Below, piece by piece: positions 26,053-39,266 of a DNA stretch of 64,000 nucleotides. Under the pieces are notes generated by a model, which saw only the letters and a list, made by a program, of their open reading frames with translations, was not told the origin of the DNA and searched no databases. The stretch lies in the NCBI GenBank assembly GCA_038502055.1, contig JAXRKN010000032.1, positions 1,116,001 through 1,180,000 on the forward strand. Reading direction: 5' to 3'. Each line of letters opens with the position of its first letter. Position 1 is the stretch's first letter. The translations under genes and the position numbers were made by a program. Source of the stretch: Tanytarsus gracilentus (lineage: Eukaryota > Arthropoda > Insecta > Diptera > Chironomidae).

Positions 26053-29000
26053 TGAATTTCAAAAAATCCCCAATGTACTCGAAGCGTTTGAAGTTGATTT
26101 TTGTCTTATGAGTCCCTTCAAGACGATCCTCCCTGATTTCACTGCTCGAAGGTAATACAGTAATAGTTCTTTAATGGATAATGCTTTAATGCGATGCTCA
26201 CTTTCTTGTATTCTTTAATTTTATAATTCGTCCAGTGTGTGGTTTGACACAACATCAATTATTCGTCACTTCTTTACATTTATTTTCCTTCTTCTTGAAC
26301 TTCACTCGTGGTATCAATAAATGGCCTTTAGTAAGCCACAATAAGTATGATAGACATCATCAATATATGAACCTCCTCGCAGACTCATTAGAATTTTCTT
26401 TGAAATCATTAAAACAAGATTCTTCTGTTAAACGATGAAGTTTTATGTGCGTCTGGAATGTGTGTGATGAATTAGCAGAAAATGATGCTGAAATATTATG
26501 CGAACGAAAGAGGTTTGAAGAATATAGATATTAGGCGATTTCCTGGGACTGATTTCAGGTGAAAATTACCAAATTATTAAGAAACAAGATTCGGGCAGTT
26601 CACGTGCATTTTTTCTTTTTTCAACTTAAACAAAATTTTTTTAACTCTGATATCAAAATTTTTAATAAAGCCGGACAACGTAAAATTTTTGGGCAGCGAT
26701 AAATTTAGTAAATTTTTCAGGAAATTTTTATTTATTAAATTTTTTAAGCTGATTTAATTTTTAGAGAATTTATTTAATTTTTTGCCCTTTCAGCAAATAT
26801 GAATGAGCTTTTTTCCAAGCTTTTTGCTCAAATAATTTTAAGCCGTTACAAAAAATCTCAATAACTCAGGTTTAAAGTTTAAAAATTTTGACACATTGCA
26901 ATGCATTATGCTATGAAAAATAATCCTCGCTTGAGATTTTTTTACTTCACGGCACTGACAACACATCGCATTGCTATTAAATTAATTTCAGCTGAAATAA
27001 AAATTCTTTTGCTTTTCATAGTTTCTCATTTCTCTTGTGGTTAAATTTTCCACCACTATTCTCGGATAACGAAGCGTATTTTTGTGAAAAGTGTCAGGAG
27101 CGTAATGTGATTAAGAAATCTACGAGAGGAAATGAGCGGATATAGCTTTCCTATCTCCAGAAAAAACACATCGCGGTGTAACAGATGATGGAAGTAACTT
27201 TTCTTGTCATTTCCATGCAACATGATTTATTTTTCTTTTGTTGTCATGCGACAGACATTTAATTAAGTTCAATCAATAGAAGTTTTTTACTAGAGAAAAT
27301 TACTCCATTATTGTATTCTTAACTTTAGGTTATAAGGCTGAAACAACGGTGTTCACCTTCATCATTAATGATGGCTTTGATGAATATCCATTAAATTTAT
27401 TACAGGTCTTCGTGACTCTATGCGAATATGAAAGTATGTCATTTTCTTTAAGGAGCGATGTTGAAGAAGCTCTTTAAATTTATTCACGAGGTAAGTGCTG
27501 GACAGGGTTTTGAATTTATTCTCAATAATTTTTTAAAAGCATTAAAATAATGTAAATTTTTAAATCAGACTTTTGAAAATTAATTTTAAATACCTAAAAA
27601 ACTTATGACGTCATTAGCTAAAGCTTTTATCGTTTAATCATTGGTTGCTAAATATTTTTCCAATGAAACCAATTTTGTATCCAAGCTCGCTGAAAGTACT
27701 TTTAATTTCATCTAGAAATTATTTCTCATCACGTCCTTTTGATAAATCGCTTTATCAAAATAATTTAAAATTCAGTTGTGCTTTTGCTCACGGTGAATAT
27801 AACTCAATAAATTTTCCCGCTTTATCGATGTCGGCAAGAATGTTTGCTTACCGCTTAATGAATGCTGATGACTCAATATACGTTTCCCTTCCTGTTTAAG
27901 TATTGAAGTGATGCAAACACTTGCGTGATTCTGATGGCTAAGCAGGTGATTTAAAAATTAGGTCACAGATTTTAAAGCTAAAATTAAAATTAGTTTGTTA
28001 AAAAAATCACAAAAATTTAGTTTTCAAATTAAAAAATACATGATTTATAAAAAATCTCACTCAATTTTTTATAGCACAGCATGAGGCTGCATTAAAAAGC
28101 TTTTTTGCAACGTGCGTACCTATGTTGAAAATTTTTTATGATCTTTTTAAGATTAATGTTTCAAATTTTGAGAAGAAAATCTCTTAAATTCACAAAAATT
28201 ATAAAATTTAACCTCATTTCTTCTCTCCAAAAATTCTTAAAGAGATTTTGGCTAACGACGATGATGTCTAAAGCATATGAAGATAATTGATGAGAATTAC
28301 AAAGTCAAATAATGGAAATTTATTACCGCAATGTGAATTTTGTTGTATTTATTTTTTATGGTTATGTAAGAAGCCAAATCGACTGCAATGAGCTTTCACC
28401 CGAAGCATAAATTAATTTATAGCTTCTCGGCCCATAAAACGCCTTTTTCTTAGTCTTCCATAATTATTTGCAATGTCATGGCACTGATTCAAATTTTTTT
28501 AAACATTTTATTAATGATATCGATTTTCTTCCCCTCAAACTTAAGTGGGTGCTAATAATTATCGATTGTTTTCCCATTAACTTCGGAAAACAGGATGTGA
28601 AGCAATTGATGAATTAGTTATGGGGTGGGATGAAATCAAAATGGATAAATTGTGTATGGTTAGCCGACAAACAAACAAAGGAAAATGCTTTCAACAACAT
28701 CATAATTAAAATATGATTGTGGGATGGAATCGTGACTGCTGATTTTGATTTTCATAAATATTGTGTGCTGAATAATAAATTTAAATTAGCTAAGAATTTT
28801 GGTGGAATTTGAGCTTCGGGTTAAAATAGAAATAATCTACAGAGTGCTTGAGTCATGCAGAGTTCTAATTGGAGGAATTAATTTTCTCGTCTTGTCTGCT
28901 CTTGAAAATATAAATTTTAATTTTTACTTCATTTAAATGCAAATTTTCAGTGCTGGTTCAGAAATTTATTAATTAAAAATTGTGAAAGCCTTAAATAACT

Positions 29001-32000
29001 TTTTCCTCTAATCAACCTTCAAAGTTAAACAAAGTTATGCATCTTTTGAGATTTCATAATTTTCTTCACCACCTAAATGCTTATTCAATTTTCATCTAAC
29101 ATCCCCTGACTCACATCTAACTTTTCTCTCTTGCTCATATAAATTTTATGCTTTTCTTTTTGATAGCAAGCACTGAAGATAACAGCATAAAAGTTTGTGT
29201 GTTATACTTTATTGCAATGTAGAAGGTGGCTTTGGTGTGTGAATTCTAATCAAGATTTTCATTCATAATGTTAGAAGATATTTAAAGCTTTCATTCAACA
29301 AGTGAACATTGTATTCAAACACAAAAAACTATCAATAATGGACACTTGTTGCACGGATGAGCGCTCACAATGTTTTCTTAATGATGATGAATTTTAAATG
29401 AGTATCGCTATTGGGAGTAAATTTTTGAGGTGGGTGCTACACTTTTTTGAAAAAAGCTTTTGCTTAAGTAAAAATTTAATTAACTTTTTTGCCTTTTCAA
29501 CATCCTTTTAAGTGTTGAAGATCTGTAAAGTGTTAAAGTTTTTTAATTTTCAGGATGAAGCAACGAGAAGAAAATTAAAAAAGGGATGGACACAAAAAAA
29601 TTTAAAATAAAGCTTTTGAAGAGCTTTTCTTAAACTTTAATTTGATTTTTTTGATTATCTTAAATATCTAAAGTTTAGAATCTTTTCTTACTAAAGTTTT
29701 ACTCAGATAATTTATCACCTTGCATAATCCAATAAATCAACATGAACCTCCAATGAGTGAAATGAGAAAGGAAACAATGGAGACTGTCAGGTCAAAAGGC
29801 GAAATTAATTTTATACTTAAAGCACAGCTGGAGTCGCTCAACAGGTTCTCTGTGTACAACATAAATCCATTTGTAGGATATTTTTGCTTATTTGCGCACG
29901 TGTGGGCGTTGGAGAAAGTCGTATTCGAATGACATAGATCGCACCCTTGAATTTATTTTTATCGATTTTGCTAACGCTTCGAACCAAAAATCGATAAATT
30001 TATGTTATCGTAGCTTATCATGGATCCATTTTCTGCTTGCACAGCGAACACACAATTGTGGCAATCTCATATGAGAATATCAGCATAAAATCTCTTTTTC
30101 TCATGCTGCTCAATTTTATATCCACCCCAAAAAGCTTGTTGCTATCCATTTATCCGCTTATTTGATGAAAATTTCACAATTTGTTCTCGTCCATTGTTGT
30201 TGATTTTCCAATTTTCCGGCAATGCTTTTCATTCGTAGCAAAAATCTTACATCACATTTGTCGCTAAAAACGTGAAACCCATGAAAAATTATGCGACATT
30301 TCCACCTCACATTGAGTATGAAATTTGTTGTCGTCATTCGGCAAAGCTACTGAATAAATGGTTGCAATAAAGAAGGTGATTTATGATTGAATTTAAAAGG
30401 ATTTAATTTTCATCCGCAAACATTTCTTTTAATGGACATCAATTTAATCTTGATTTGAAAATTTTGGATTCATAACTTTATAAAAAATTGAAAAACTTTT
30501 AGAGCTTTAAATTTTCAACCTTTAAAAATTTTCTCAAAAATAAAAAGTGAAGACAGGCGATAAAATTTTATATTAATATCATGCGGTTTTATTTCTGTCC
30601 GTGCATATCTTCGTCTCTCCAAGGCAAATCGTCGACGAACCATTAAAATTTATTACGCTCGTACGTGACTTGAAATTGATGCTGGACATCCACATCTATA
30701 AATAAAGTTTTGATATGAAGTCCTTTACTGATTATTATGGCGCTTTCCCCGCAAACGTCAGTGCAAAAAAATGGTAGTTGTGGAATAATTTATAACTTTA
30801 TTAATGATTGCCATGAAAAAATATTATTAGCAATTAATTTTGATTTATTGGTTTGTTCACTTTCCACTCGGTTAGAATTTTTTAAGGACTCCACCTTAAA
30901 AATCGCGACAGCTAAGAAATGGGTCATAATGTAAGGCATTTTTAATGTGAATTACATGCCTAAATTTCCATATAAATTACTCAAAATTTGATATGAATTT
31001 TTTACGATATACGAAGAGAATTTTTTTCTCCAAGTTCAATTTTTTTTAAAACAAAGATAGAAAGAGAAAAATTTACTTCGTATACAAGTCATGAAGTTAG
31101 GGAGCTTCGCAGTAATTTATGATAACACGATCAAGGTCGAGAGCAAGGAAGAGAGTCTTGCATGTTCCATAAAATTCCTTTAATATACCTTCATACAAAA
31201 AGTGACTGACTTTTTGCATGCTAAAAAATTTATTGCTTGATATTTAATTTTATTCTCAAAGGTATTTTTAATATAAATACTAAATTGTCTATCAGAAATA
31301 AAAAATTTTTACAGGTGGGTGGATAACATAATTAAATTCTATAGAGTAATGAAAAGTTTTAATTAATTTACACTCTAATGGGCACAACAAAATTACAAGA
31401 ATGATTTTAATTTGATTACGATGAAGTTTACAGTAGGGACACTTTAAAAACATGATTTGAGTTCTAAAACAAAATAATTAAATTTTTTCCTCCAAAGCTC
31501 TAAAAAAAGATTTTAAACTAAAGAAAGTCACTTGATCATCAATTTAATATGTTAGTTAGACGATTTAAATATTTTTAGGCCGCCCAAGTACAATCCCCGG
31601 CTTGAATCAACACATGAAGCAGTAAAGCTTTAAATGAGATCATTTTATGCTAAAACACCGTCACCGAGCACCCAAACATAAAAAATTTACCGTCTCATTA
31701 AATTTACGTTTTTCGTTCTGCAGCAAAACTTCTGCTACAAAATTTGAATTTTTTTTCTTCAACAAGCCTAAAAGCTTAAAAAATAACATTTTGTGTAATG
31801 AATTTCTTCGCTACGTAAATTTAATGTGAAAGCTTAATTTTTTTTACGACAATAAAAGTTTTATAAAACGTCAAACTAATTTTTTCTTACAAAGATTTTG
31901 AAACTTTCTTCCTGAGCATTTTAAAAACTAAGCCGAAATGCTTGAAAATTTCACTCTGAAGGGGTTTTATGTTTTTAGTGTTGAGTGAACTTGACAACAA

Positions 32001-33173
32001 AACATCATCATCGTACACTTTTAAACCCGCACGTGATTGTCTGCCGAAATCCGCACAAATAGTTTTGCATTAGCATAAGAGTTTATCCGCATGACACTAC
32101 CGCAAGAGCGGTGAATAATGGAAAATGTTAAAGCAATAAAGTGTCTTTTTATGACTGATCATGAAGGTTGAGAAAGAAGGGGTTTATGTTAAAATACTTA
32201 GGTGCAGGAAGGTTGACTGAATTTTTAAAAAATTATATTTTAAAATTAAAAATTTCTAAACGCTTTTTAAAGTTTTTTTTATTAAATTTCTGCTATGCAA
32301 TCGACTGTGTCAACAGAAGTTCAAAAGCATTCATCTTCATACAAAGTATATTGAATCGTAAATAAATTTTCACATGTTGAATCTCGATCACATTGCAGTT
32401 TCATGTATTGTCATGGAAACAAAAGGCAGATTTATAATTGCCATGCACGGCGGCGTGTTTCTGAGTTTAATAGAAAATTTTTCTCTTGTTTTGTTTACCA
32501 TTATCCTGCCACTCAAATCCGACTGAAATGTCCTTATTGTTAACGACATGTAACTCGGCACAGATTACCTCCGTCCTCGTTCATGCAGATTTCAGATTTC
32601 ACTTTCAACAAAAACTGATTCGATCTGACAGAAGTTCACAAATTTGTCGCACCCTCATTTGTTCATTTCTCACTGGATTTTGTTTTCGGACACTCTGAGG
32701 AAAAATTAAATTTCATCAAGAGCTTTTCGCCTCTTTAGCATAAAACAAATTTATGCCGAGTTGCAAACTAATCAAACTCAGTCCTCATTTTGTGATGGGT
32801 CAAGATAAATAGACGGACGTAAATCACAAAAAGTTATTAGCATATTTTGTGAAAGGGGGTGACACTAGGATGAGTTTGCCTTCATATTTTTATCAAGATT
32901 ATGCCAAAGCAATAGCATTGACAATAATTATATTAAAAGGAATGAATAGAGAAAAATTGTTGAATAAAACTATTGAAAAAGTGCGAAGAGAGTCGAGTGA
33001 GAGAAACTCAAAGGAAAGTGAGAGAAAACGGCAAGTGCGCAATGCTGAACACTTTGACGTTCGTTGTGCAAATAAATATTTTTTTATAAAAATAATTTAA
33101 TTCATTTATTGCAGCAAAGAACAGAAAAATTTAAATACACTGCAGTTGTTCACCACAGGAAAAATTTAATATC

Positions 33174-33295
33174 GAAATGATTTAGGAATAATTTTAGATT
33201 AGAGATTAGATTAGATGACGATTAGGTGGCCACTACCGAAGTAGGAGAGACGTCCAACGCAACCACACATGAGAAATGATTTAGGAATAATTTTA
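33174..33295 (-). mobile_element. 76-bp retroinsertion with 23-bp target duplications
   Basis: A perfect 23-bp direct repeat (33174-33196 and 33273-33295) brackets a 76-bp insert (33197-33272). On the minus strand the insert ends in TAATC-type repeats and begins with a segment (from TCATGTGTGGTTGCG) that matches the last part of the 834-bp element at 34.4-35.2 kb. Long duplications, a short-repeat 3' tail and extreme 5' truncation are the signature of target-primed reverse transcription. The perfect duplication suggests a fairly recent event. Confidence 0.85.
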
Positions 33296-34362
33296 TGCAA
33301 TTAAAGTGTGTATGCGATTGGTAATCTAGATTGAGTAAAAATTAATGTGTCTCTAACCTGAACTGAATTAAAAATAAATTTTTGAGCTTTACTTTTCAAG
33401 ACAGACTAAAAATATAATTTCAATGTATAACTTTTTAAAATGCGCTTCAACACCCTCATTTTTTTATATCACGCGAGAGCACAACGAAAGCTCTCCAATG
33501 TGAGAGTAAAATAGCAAAAAAGCTCAAAAAATACTTTCCGTTGCCTTTTTCTCACTCACTGCGCATCCGAATGCCTTCACATACTGTTTTGGAAAACTTT
33601 CGACTTCATTCGTCATTCAACTTCTGTCGGTTGTCGTGAACGCATCGCTGTTCAGCTTAACTCGCGTTATCATACCATTTGAGTGATAAAAGAAGTAATC
33701 CCAATTTCTTTCTTTGCAAAAGAAGAGTGAGAATAGAAAAAAAGTAATTTCTTTTGGAGTAGAATTTTGCACTCGGTTTGTGTCCTTGTAAGTGTCAATC
33801 CAAAATTTCACTTTTCACTCAGCAAACAGATTGCTAGATTTTCCAAGTGAATAAACTCCGACGATTGCATATAATGAGATTATACCTAATTTACATTTGA
33901 GCTTCATTGTAATTTTTTCTCTCTCGCCCTCTCTCGATTTCCACCCAGATTTTTTTTCTTTGATGAAAATGATGATGGTAAAAAATTATAATCTAGCGGC
34001 ATATAACAAAAATAGTTTCGGGACCATATGAGCAAAACTCAACAGGTCCTTTTTCCTCATCACAAAAATATTCTTTTCTCATCCCGTGCCAAAATATTTT
34101 TTCTCTTCTTTTTTCATCCGCTCTCTCGGTTCCTTTTTCGCTCTCGCTTTCAATTTTTTTTGATGAGCTTTGAAGTGAAAATTAAAAACATCCAAGGTTT
34201 CCTCTTTTCGGCACTTTTCTAATTTGTGTAATTAAAATTTCTTCCTTCCCTCCGCTTAGATTAAATCTCAGGACTCAATTGTAAAAACATTTTTGTTCAT
34301 TTTCTGAAATTCTATCTTCGAGCTGTTGATTGTAGCAAGCGATATTCTCGACGGAATATTTT
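33296..34362. other. Noncoding stretch between two retroinsertions
   Basis: AT-rich and pyrimidine-rich DNA with no recognisable exon. Frames at 33617-33811 and 34028-34222 are low complexity and without motifs. Confidence 0.5.
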
Positions 34363-34850
34363 CAACATTAATATTTTAATCTTTTGATTAGATTAATTAG
34401 ATAACAGTCAGGTGCCACTACCGAAGTAGGAAGACGTCCACGCAACCTCACATGATTGCCCGCGATTCCTCAGAAAAGCGAAGCCTATGCTACTTAGCAA
34501 TATCTACAGTCGATCAACCACAGTAGACACACCCTGACTGGAGTATAATTGATATATTGTAACCGATGCCGGCAAACACCTTATCATGGCTTTGTTAATA
34601 ATTTTAAAATACCTTTACGGCAATGTTAGTGTGTTAGTGTTTTTTTGTAAGTTTTTTTTTAATTTTTTTTTTTTTTTAGAGAAATACGGTTAAAAATTTG
34701 TTTATATTAATAATAATAAAAAAAAAATTATTTTAAATTTAAAAAAATACCACTACCTTCCTCAACTACTATTACAGCTGGTGTGTCGATAATATATTTT
34801 TATAAAAAAAAAAAAAAAATAAAAAAATTCCTATATAAAAATTAAAAAAA

Positions 34851-34889
<39 letters not shown>

Positions 34890-35248
34890 TCCCTTTTAAC
34901 CTAAACTTGTTTCAAAATAATTCCACTTCCGGTCCTCAACTGATTTACGATTTCAGTTGGACCCTGTCACACTTTTACCAAAATAAATTACATTACATTA
35001 CATAGTTACCCATGAAAGTTTTCTTGAAAAATCCTCAATGGACAATTTTTCCAAAACAGACTTCCTTGCTTCCAAATTGAGTGTACTCGAACATTTTCTG
35101 TCACTACCTGTCCTAATCTAACTAACAAGCCACTTTTACCGACCCTAGCACTGCCAAAACCCAATTAATCACCGGAGCAAATAATTTTTGCAACTCACTT
35201 TTTCAACGCACACTTCGATCTCCAACATTAATATTTTAATCTTTTGAT
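34363..35248 (-). mobile_element. 834-bp non-LTR-type element with 26-bp target duplications
   Basis: A perfect 26-bp direct repeat (34363-34388 and 35223-35248) encloses 34389-35222. On the minus strand the 3' end is a CTACTTCGGTAGTGGC-containing segment followed by a TAATC-type tail, shared with the 76-bp copy at 33.2 kb. The interior holds long A/T homopolymers (about 34640-34680 and 34806-34887), a hairpin CAACTGATTTACGATTTCAG near 34937, and an AATAAATTACATTACATTAC run near 34982-35004, which resembles the tail of a second, plus-strand element. No reverse transcriptase frame is present, so it is a truncated LINE or a long SINE. Confidence 0.8.
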
Positions 35249-35766
35249 AATTAATTGAATAACTTTAGGGAATTGTTTGAATGTAAAAAGTTGATAAGTG
35301 GAGGTTTATGGAGTTCATAAAAGATAATTTTTCCCTAAACCTTAAGGATTAGATAAAAATTAATTTTTTTCTCTTCGTCATCTTGAGAAATATCTGTGAA
35401 TAAAAGTTTAAATTCGATTTTTTTATAAAAATTAGGAGAAAAAATTTATTTTAATTAAAAAAATCTTAAGTATAAGTGACATTATAAATATTTAAAAGCG
35501 AGAGAGACAAAAGTTTTAGGCGCTTTCATTTTCTTCTGCTCGACATCATAAACTCCGTACTTACTCAAAATTTGACTAATTAAACCCTACCGTAAAATAA
35601 TTTTCATATTTAGAAAGAAACCCTTCGAAATTAATTAAGAACTTTATCATCAACACTTTGTTCTTAAATTTCAATTTCATGCGACTAGGTATCAAATCCA
35701 TCAATCTTGACAAATTAACGCTCCCAACTCCTAAAATTTTGTGAGTGAATAAAAAGAAGTGCGTGT
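35249..35766. other. AT-rich noncoding stretch
   Basis: No exon or repeat recognised. It lies just upstream of the purine-rich presumed leader of the candidate first exon at 35932 and may include its promoter, though no TATA box could be assigned. Confidence 0.4.
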
Positions 35767-35931
35767 GCTATAGTGAATAAATTTTCAAGGTGAAATAATA
35801 AAAAGCCAAAAAAGGAAAAATTGATAAAAGAAGGTCGGAAAGGTAAAAAGTGTAGAAGAAAATTAAAAAGAAATCATCGAGAAACGTTAAGGAGCGGAAG
35901 ATAAACAGGAACGTGTAAACAAGTCATCAAC

Positions 35932-35970
35932 ATGAAGACATCATCATTTGCGTTGAGAGTTATGAGAAGG
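35932..35970 (+). CDS. Candidate first coding exon of an unidentified gene
   Basis: A purine-rich, leader-like sequence of about 165 bases (35767-35931) precedes ATG at 35932 in good context (CATCAACATG). Thirteen codons, MKTSSFALRVMRR, run to a strong donor (AGG|GTGAGT at 35971). No protein family is recognisable from 13 residues, and the downstream exon is not certain. A 32-nt candidate microexon at 53030-53061 would join in frame after phase 0, but 17 kb separates them. It may be a chance pairing of leader-like DNA and a donor. Confidence 0.35.
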
Positions 35971-38900
35971 GTGAGTTACTCTTTTATTTATTCGAAAGCA
36001 CTCTCTCGAAAATTATCAACATTGTCACATCGTCCTAATGATTTTCACGAGTTGTCGTTCATTATTTAAAGTGCTCTTCTTTTTCACACGAGCTAAAATT
36101 GATGCGAAATTTGCTGTTTCAGAATTTTTGATAGAAAGTTTAAGTTATAAAAATTTAATTTTAAACTGTGCGATACCAAAATCTCAATTTTCTGCATGTA
36201 AGCCTCAATCAAAATAAATCAAACAGAAAGACATTTTGACTCCGTTTTCCTTACTCAAACATAATTTTTATTTTGATCCAAATATCCTCTACGATGACAG
36301 TAAATTCAAATTTATTGAAGCATTTCATATAAATTCCGAAAGTCTTTTTTGCAACATTGACTTAACAAGCATTACAAGGGAGAATTTACGATTTTATTCG
36401 ATACTTTTACCTTTTTTTCCGTGTGAATTACCATATGGAAATAATATTTTAGTCTCACCGAAACATGCTAAACCGTTTTTCCGTCATTTTGAAACATCGG
36501 CAGTAAAAGTAATATGCTTCAGAGCGCAATTTGCGCAAATGAAATGCGAATAAAATTTGGTGTCGTGTAATGGCACTCTCGAACCCACTTCAACGAAATA
36601 TTTAGGACATTCACTTATTGATTGTTATACGACTTGAAAATGGCCTCGAATGAACATTTAAAATCAGAAAAAGTTTCATGATGTTTAATGGCCCTCGAGC
36701 CACACTCTGTATGTGTCGCAAATTGCCGATTTAATTCAATTGCTAGCAAACTAATTGAAGCGACCATGATTGAATTGTTAAATGTGCAATTCAATTTCAA
36801 TTCGTTGTAAGTATTGCTGCTTAATTGGTATCGTTTTCGATACGAGAGGCTTGTTGTGATTTTTTCAGGGTGGTTTGAAAGGCATTTACACGTTAAACAT
36901 TATTTTTTCATCCATTAATTTTTAGTGTCTCCCCTTTGATTTAAATATTAAAAGCATGTTTACTATGACACTTATTTTTAATGAGCTTTTTTATCATGTT
37001 TCTCGACTTTATTACTCTTCATTTTTTTTCGATCGTGAGCAATGCCACGAAAAAATAAATTCGATTCAAATTACTCGATAAAAATTCGAGATCAAATTTT
37101 GCTATATCTTGAATTATAAATTCATTCAAAAACATCATAGTTGAATGGAAAGGATCGTGAAAAGTATAAAAGTATGATAACGCAACCCATCAGCCCACTT
37201 TGAAATTTCCAATCAATGAACGATTTTTGCCCAATATAAAGAGAATCCGCTTCGGGCTTCACTGAGAGATCAAAAATGTGGGCAATCGATAGCGTTTGAA
37301 AAATCCAATAAAATTAATTTTCTGTTCGAATAGCGACCAAAAATAGAACAAAACCAACAAAATTTGTCCCATGATACCCAAAAATGAAATTATCTGCAAA
37401 AATTGTTTTATATCGTAAACGCATTAAGCGGCTTCGAAGGTTGTCGAAAATGGAGGGAGAAAATTTCTTACTGCCGCTCTTATGAATATTTTATTAAATT
37501 GGAAAAATAAATACTTCAAGACCGAACAAAAATTTGCTGGGAAAAAATTTTATATTGCAATTTTATCAAGGGATGGAAACTAAATATTTCAAATTTTTAT
37601 TTAATTTAAAGTTATCATACTAAAAATTTATTTCTAGTGGTTCACCCTTAATTTTGCAGGTATCACTAAAAATAAGTGTTAGCGCTAGTTCCGCTAAAGT
37701 AAAAGGCAATAGCAATGTGGAATAATCGATATGTTGTCGAGCTGTCCGTAAAGTGAATGGTCATGAGTGAAAACATTTCCACTCTCCGTATTCAAATCGC
37801 CAGTCGAGTTAGAGAGAACGTTAATGTGTGAGCAGCAAAAATATGATTAATGATTTATAAGGAAAAATACAGCGTTGAACAGTTGGTTGTAAACAAATGC
37901 GTACAACCCAAAAAACTGTTTGTCATATCATTAAAACTTCTTCTTCTCATGAGTATAACCAGTCGTGCTTAACCTGTCATTGAATTTGACTTCCACTCAT
38001 AATTTTCAGCTTGTTTATTTCTCGAGCACGTATTATGAGGAAAAGATGACGAAAATGAAATGTTGTGAGCATAAGGTAGCTTGAGGTGTTGAAATTTGAG
38101 GAGTGAGACAGGAGTGGCCAATTGATGTTGTTTTAGAAATATTTTTTTAGCTAATTTTTATAATTTTTGTTTGTCATGATTAAAAAAATAAAGAATACTT
38201 CAATGTCAAGGAAGATTAAGATCCTCTAACTGTTAATCAGACTAATCACAATTTAGGACTTTGATAACAATCTAAATTTCCTACTAGTATGTAAATTCGT
38301 AACATACAATTTTCCTATTTCCCAAAGAGCTTTTGCCATTTAATTACAGTCTTAAGCTCATTGCCGGTCGAAGCGTTATCGATCAGATGAAACCTAATAG
38401 TCATACATTAAAACACCTGTTACAAAGCACATGGAAAACTTTTTTAATGAGAATTGCACTGCAAATGACTTTACTAAGCAAATTCACGAGTGGAATAGGA
38501 AAAAACTTTTTTATATCACTTTATCGTGCACTGTTGAATTAAAAATGAACATTGGGGAAGGATAAATTTTTAATTACAAGCAGACGTTTAAATGGATGTG
38601 AGGAAATGTCACAACGCTGAAAGAAGAGAAATGTTTTGCAACATGAGAACTGTAAAAAGAAAAGAATTAATATTTAAACGACTGAAAGTGATGTTGACAC
38701 CATTAAAAGGACTTAACTAGATTAAATTTTCAGTTGACTTTGAAGAATTTATTTTCATGTACTTAACTCCCTTCGCTCTCGCTGCCGGAGGATGTAACAT
38801 TTTCTCCGTATATCACATCATCAGTGTAATGATGCTACGCATTAATACTTTATCTTGAAAAGAGGCGAGGATGTGCGTTTCAGTTTAATGATGCGACAAG

Positions 38901-39014
38901 AAAATTTTCAATTGAATTCTTTTATCACTGTGCTGTGTGATAATTGAGGTCCAATGACCAAGACTATTCATCACTAAACTTTCTCTTCATTCTTAAGAGA
39001 GAGAAAAAGTTTTT
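35971..39014. other. AT-rich noncoding stretch
   Basis: No recognisable exon. It contains one short hairpin element at 37567-37650. A further weak pair of ends (ACACG at about 36887 and GTGTCTCCCCTTTG near 36923-36940) may be a decayed relative. If the exon at 35932 is real, this is its first intron. Confidence 0.45.
37567..37650. repeat. Short hairpin element, diverged ends
   Basis: Left end CAAGGGATGGAAACT and right end AGTGGTTCACCCTTA are imperfect inverted repeats, 84 bp overall. It resembles the AGGGGTGGACACT family but is more diverged, so membership is tentative. Confidence 0.4.
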
Positions 39015-39065
39015 ACATTTTTTAGCGTAACCCACAAAGTGGTGTAACGCTTATATGCTCGTGAT

Positions 39066-39103
39066 TCCGTCCGTCCGTCTGTCCGTCCGTCCGTCCGTCC
39101 GTC
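39066..39103. repeat. (CCGT)n microsatellite
   Basis: An almost uninterrupted tetranucleotide run with single changes (TCTG), in the same relative place as the GTAAGAAA repeat of the other two compound repeats. Confidence 0.85.
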
Positions 39104-39266
39104 TGCACAAGCGAGATCTCGGTCCCTGGACCAGCTAGAGACTTCTAGTTTTCGCCAGATGGTAGCTCTTAGGGTCTATATGTGCAGGCACTGACTATTT
39201 TTTGAGTCATGACCTATGGTCGTGCCATGGACGGCCATAACGTCCATTTTTCATACAAATTTTCTC

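Larger units (their letters stand above)
15649..33173. other. Long AT-rich noncoding stretch
   Basis: About 17.5 kb without a recognisable exon. The upstream part (15.65-16.5 kb) may hold 5' untranslated sequence of the Frizzled-domain gene, but no initiator could be fixed. It contains two short hairpin elements (18.97 and 25.96 kb), a CTG run at about 17881-17893 and many AT-rich tracts. Open frames are short, frequently overlapping on both strands and without motifs. Confidence 0.5.
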
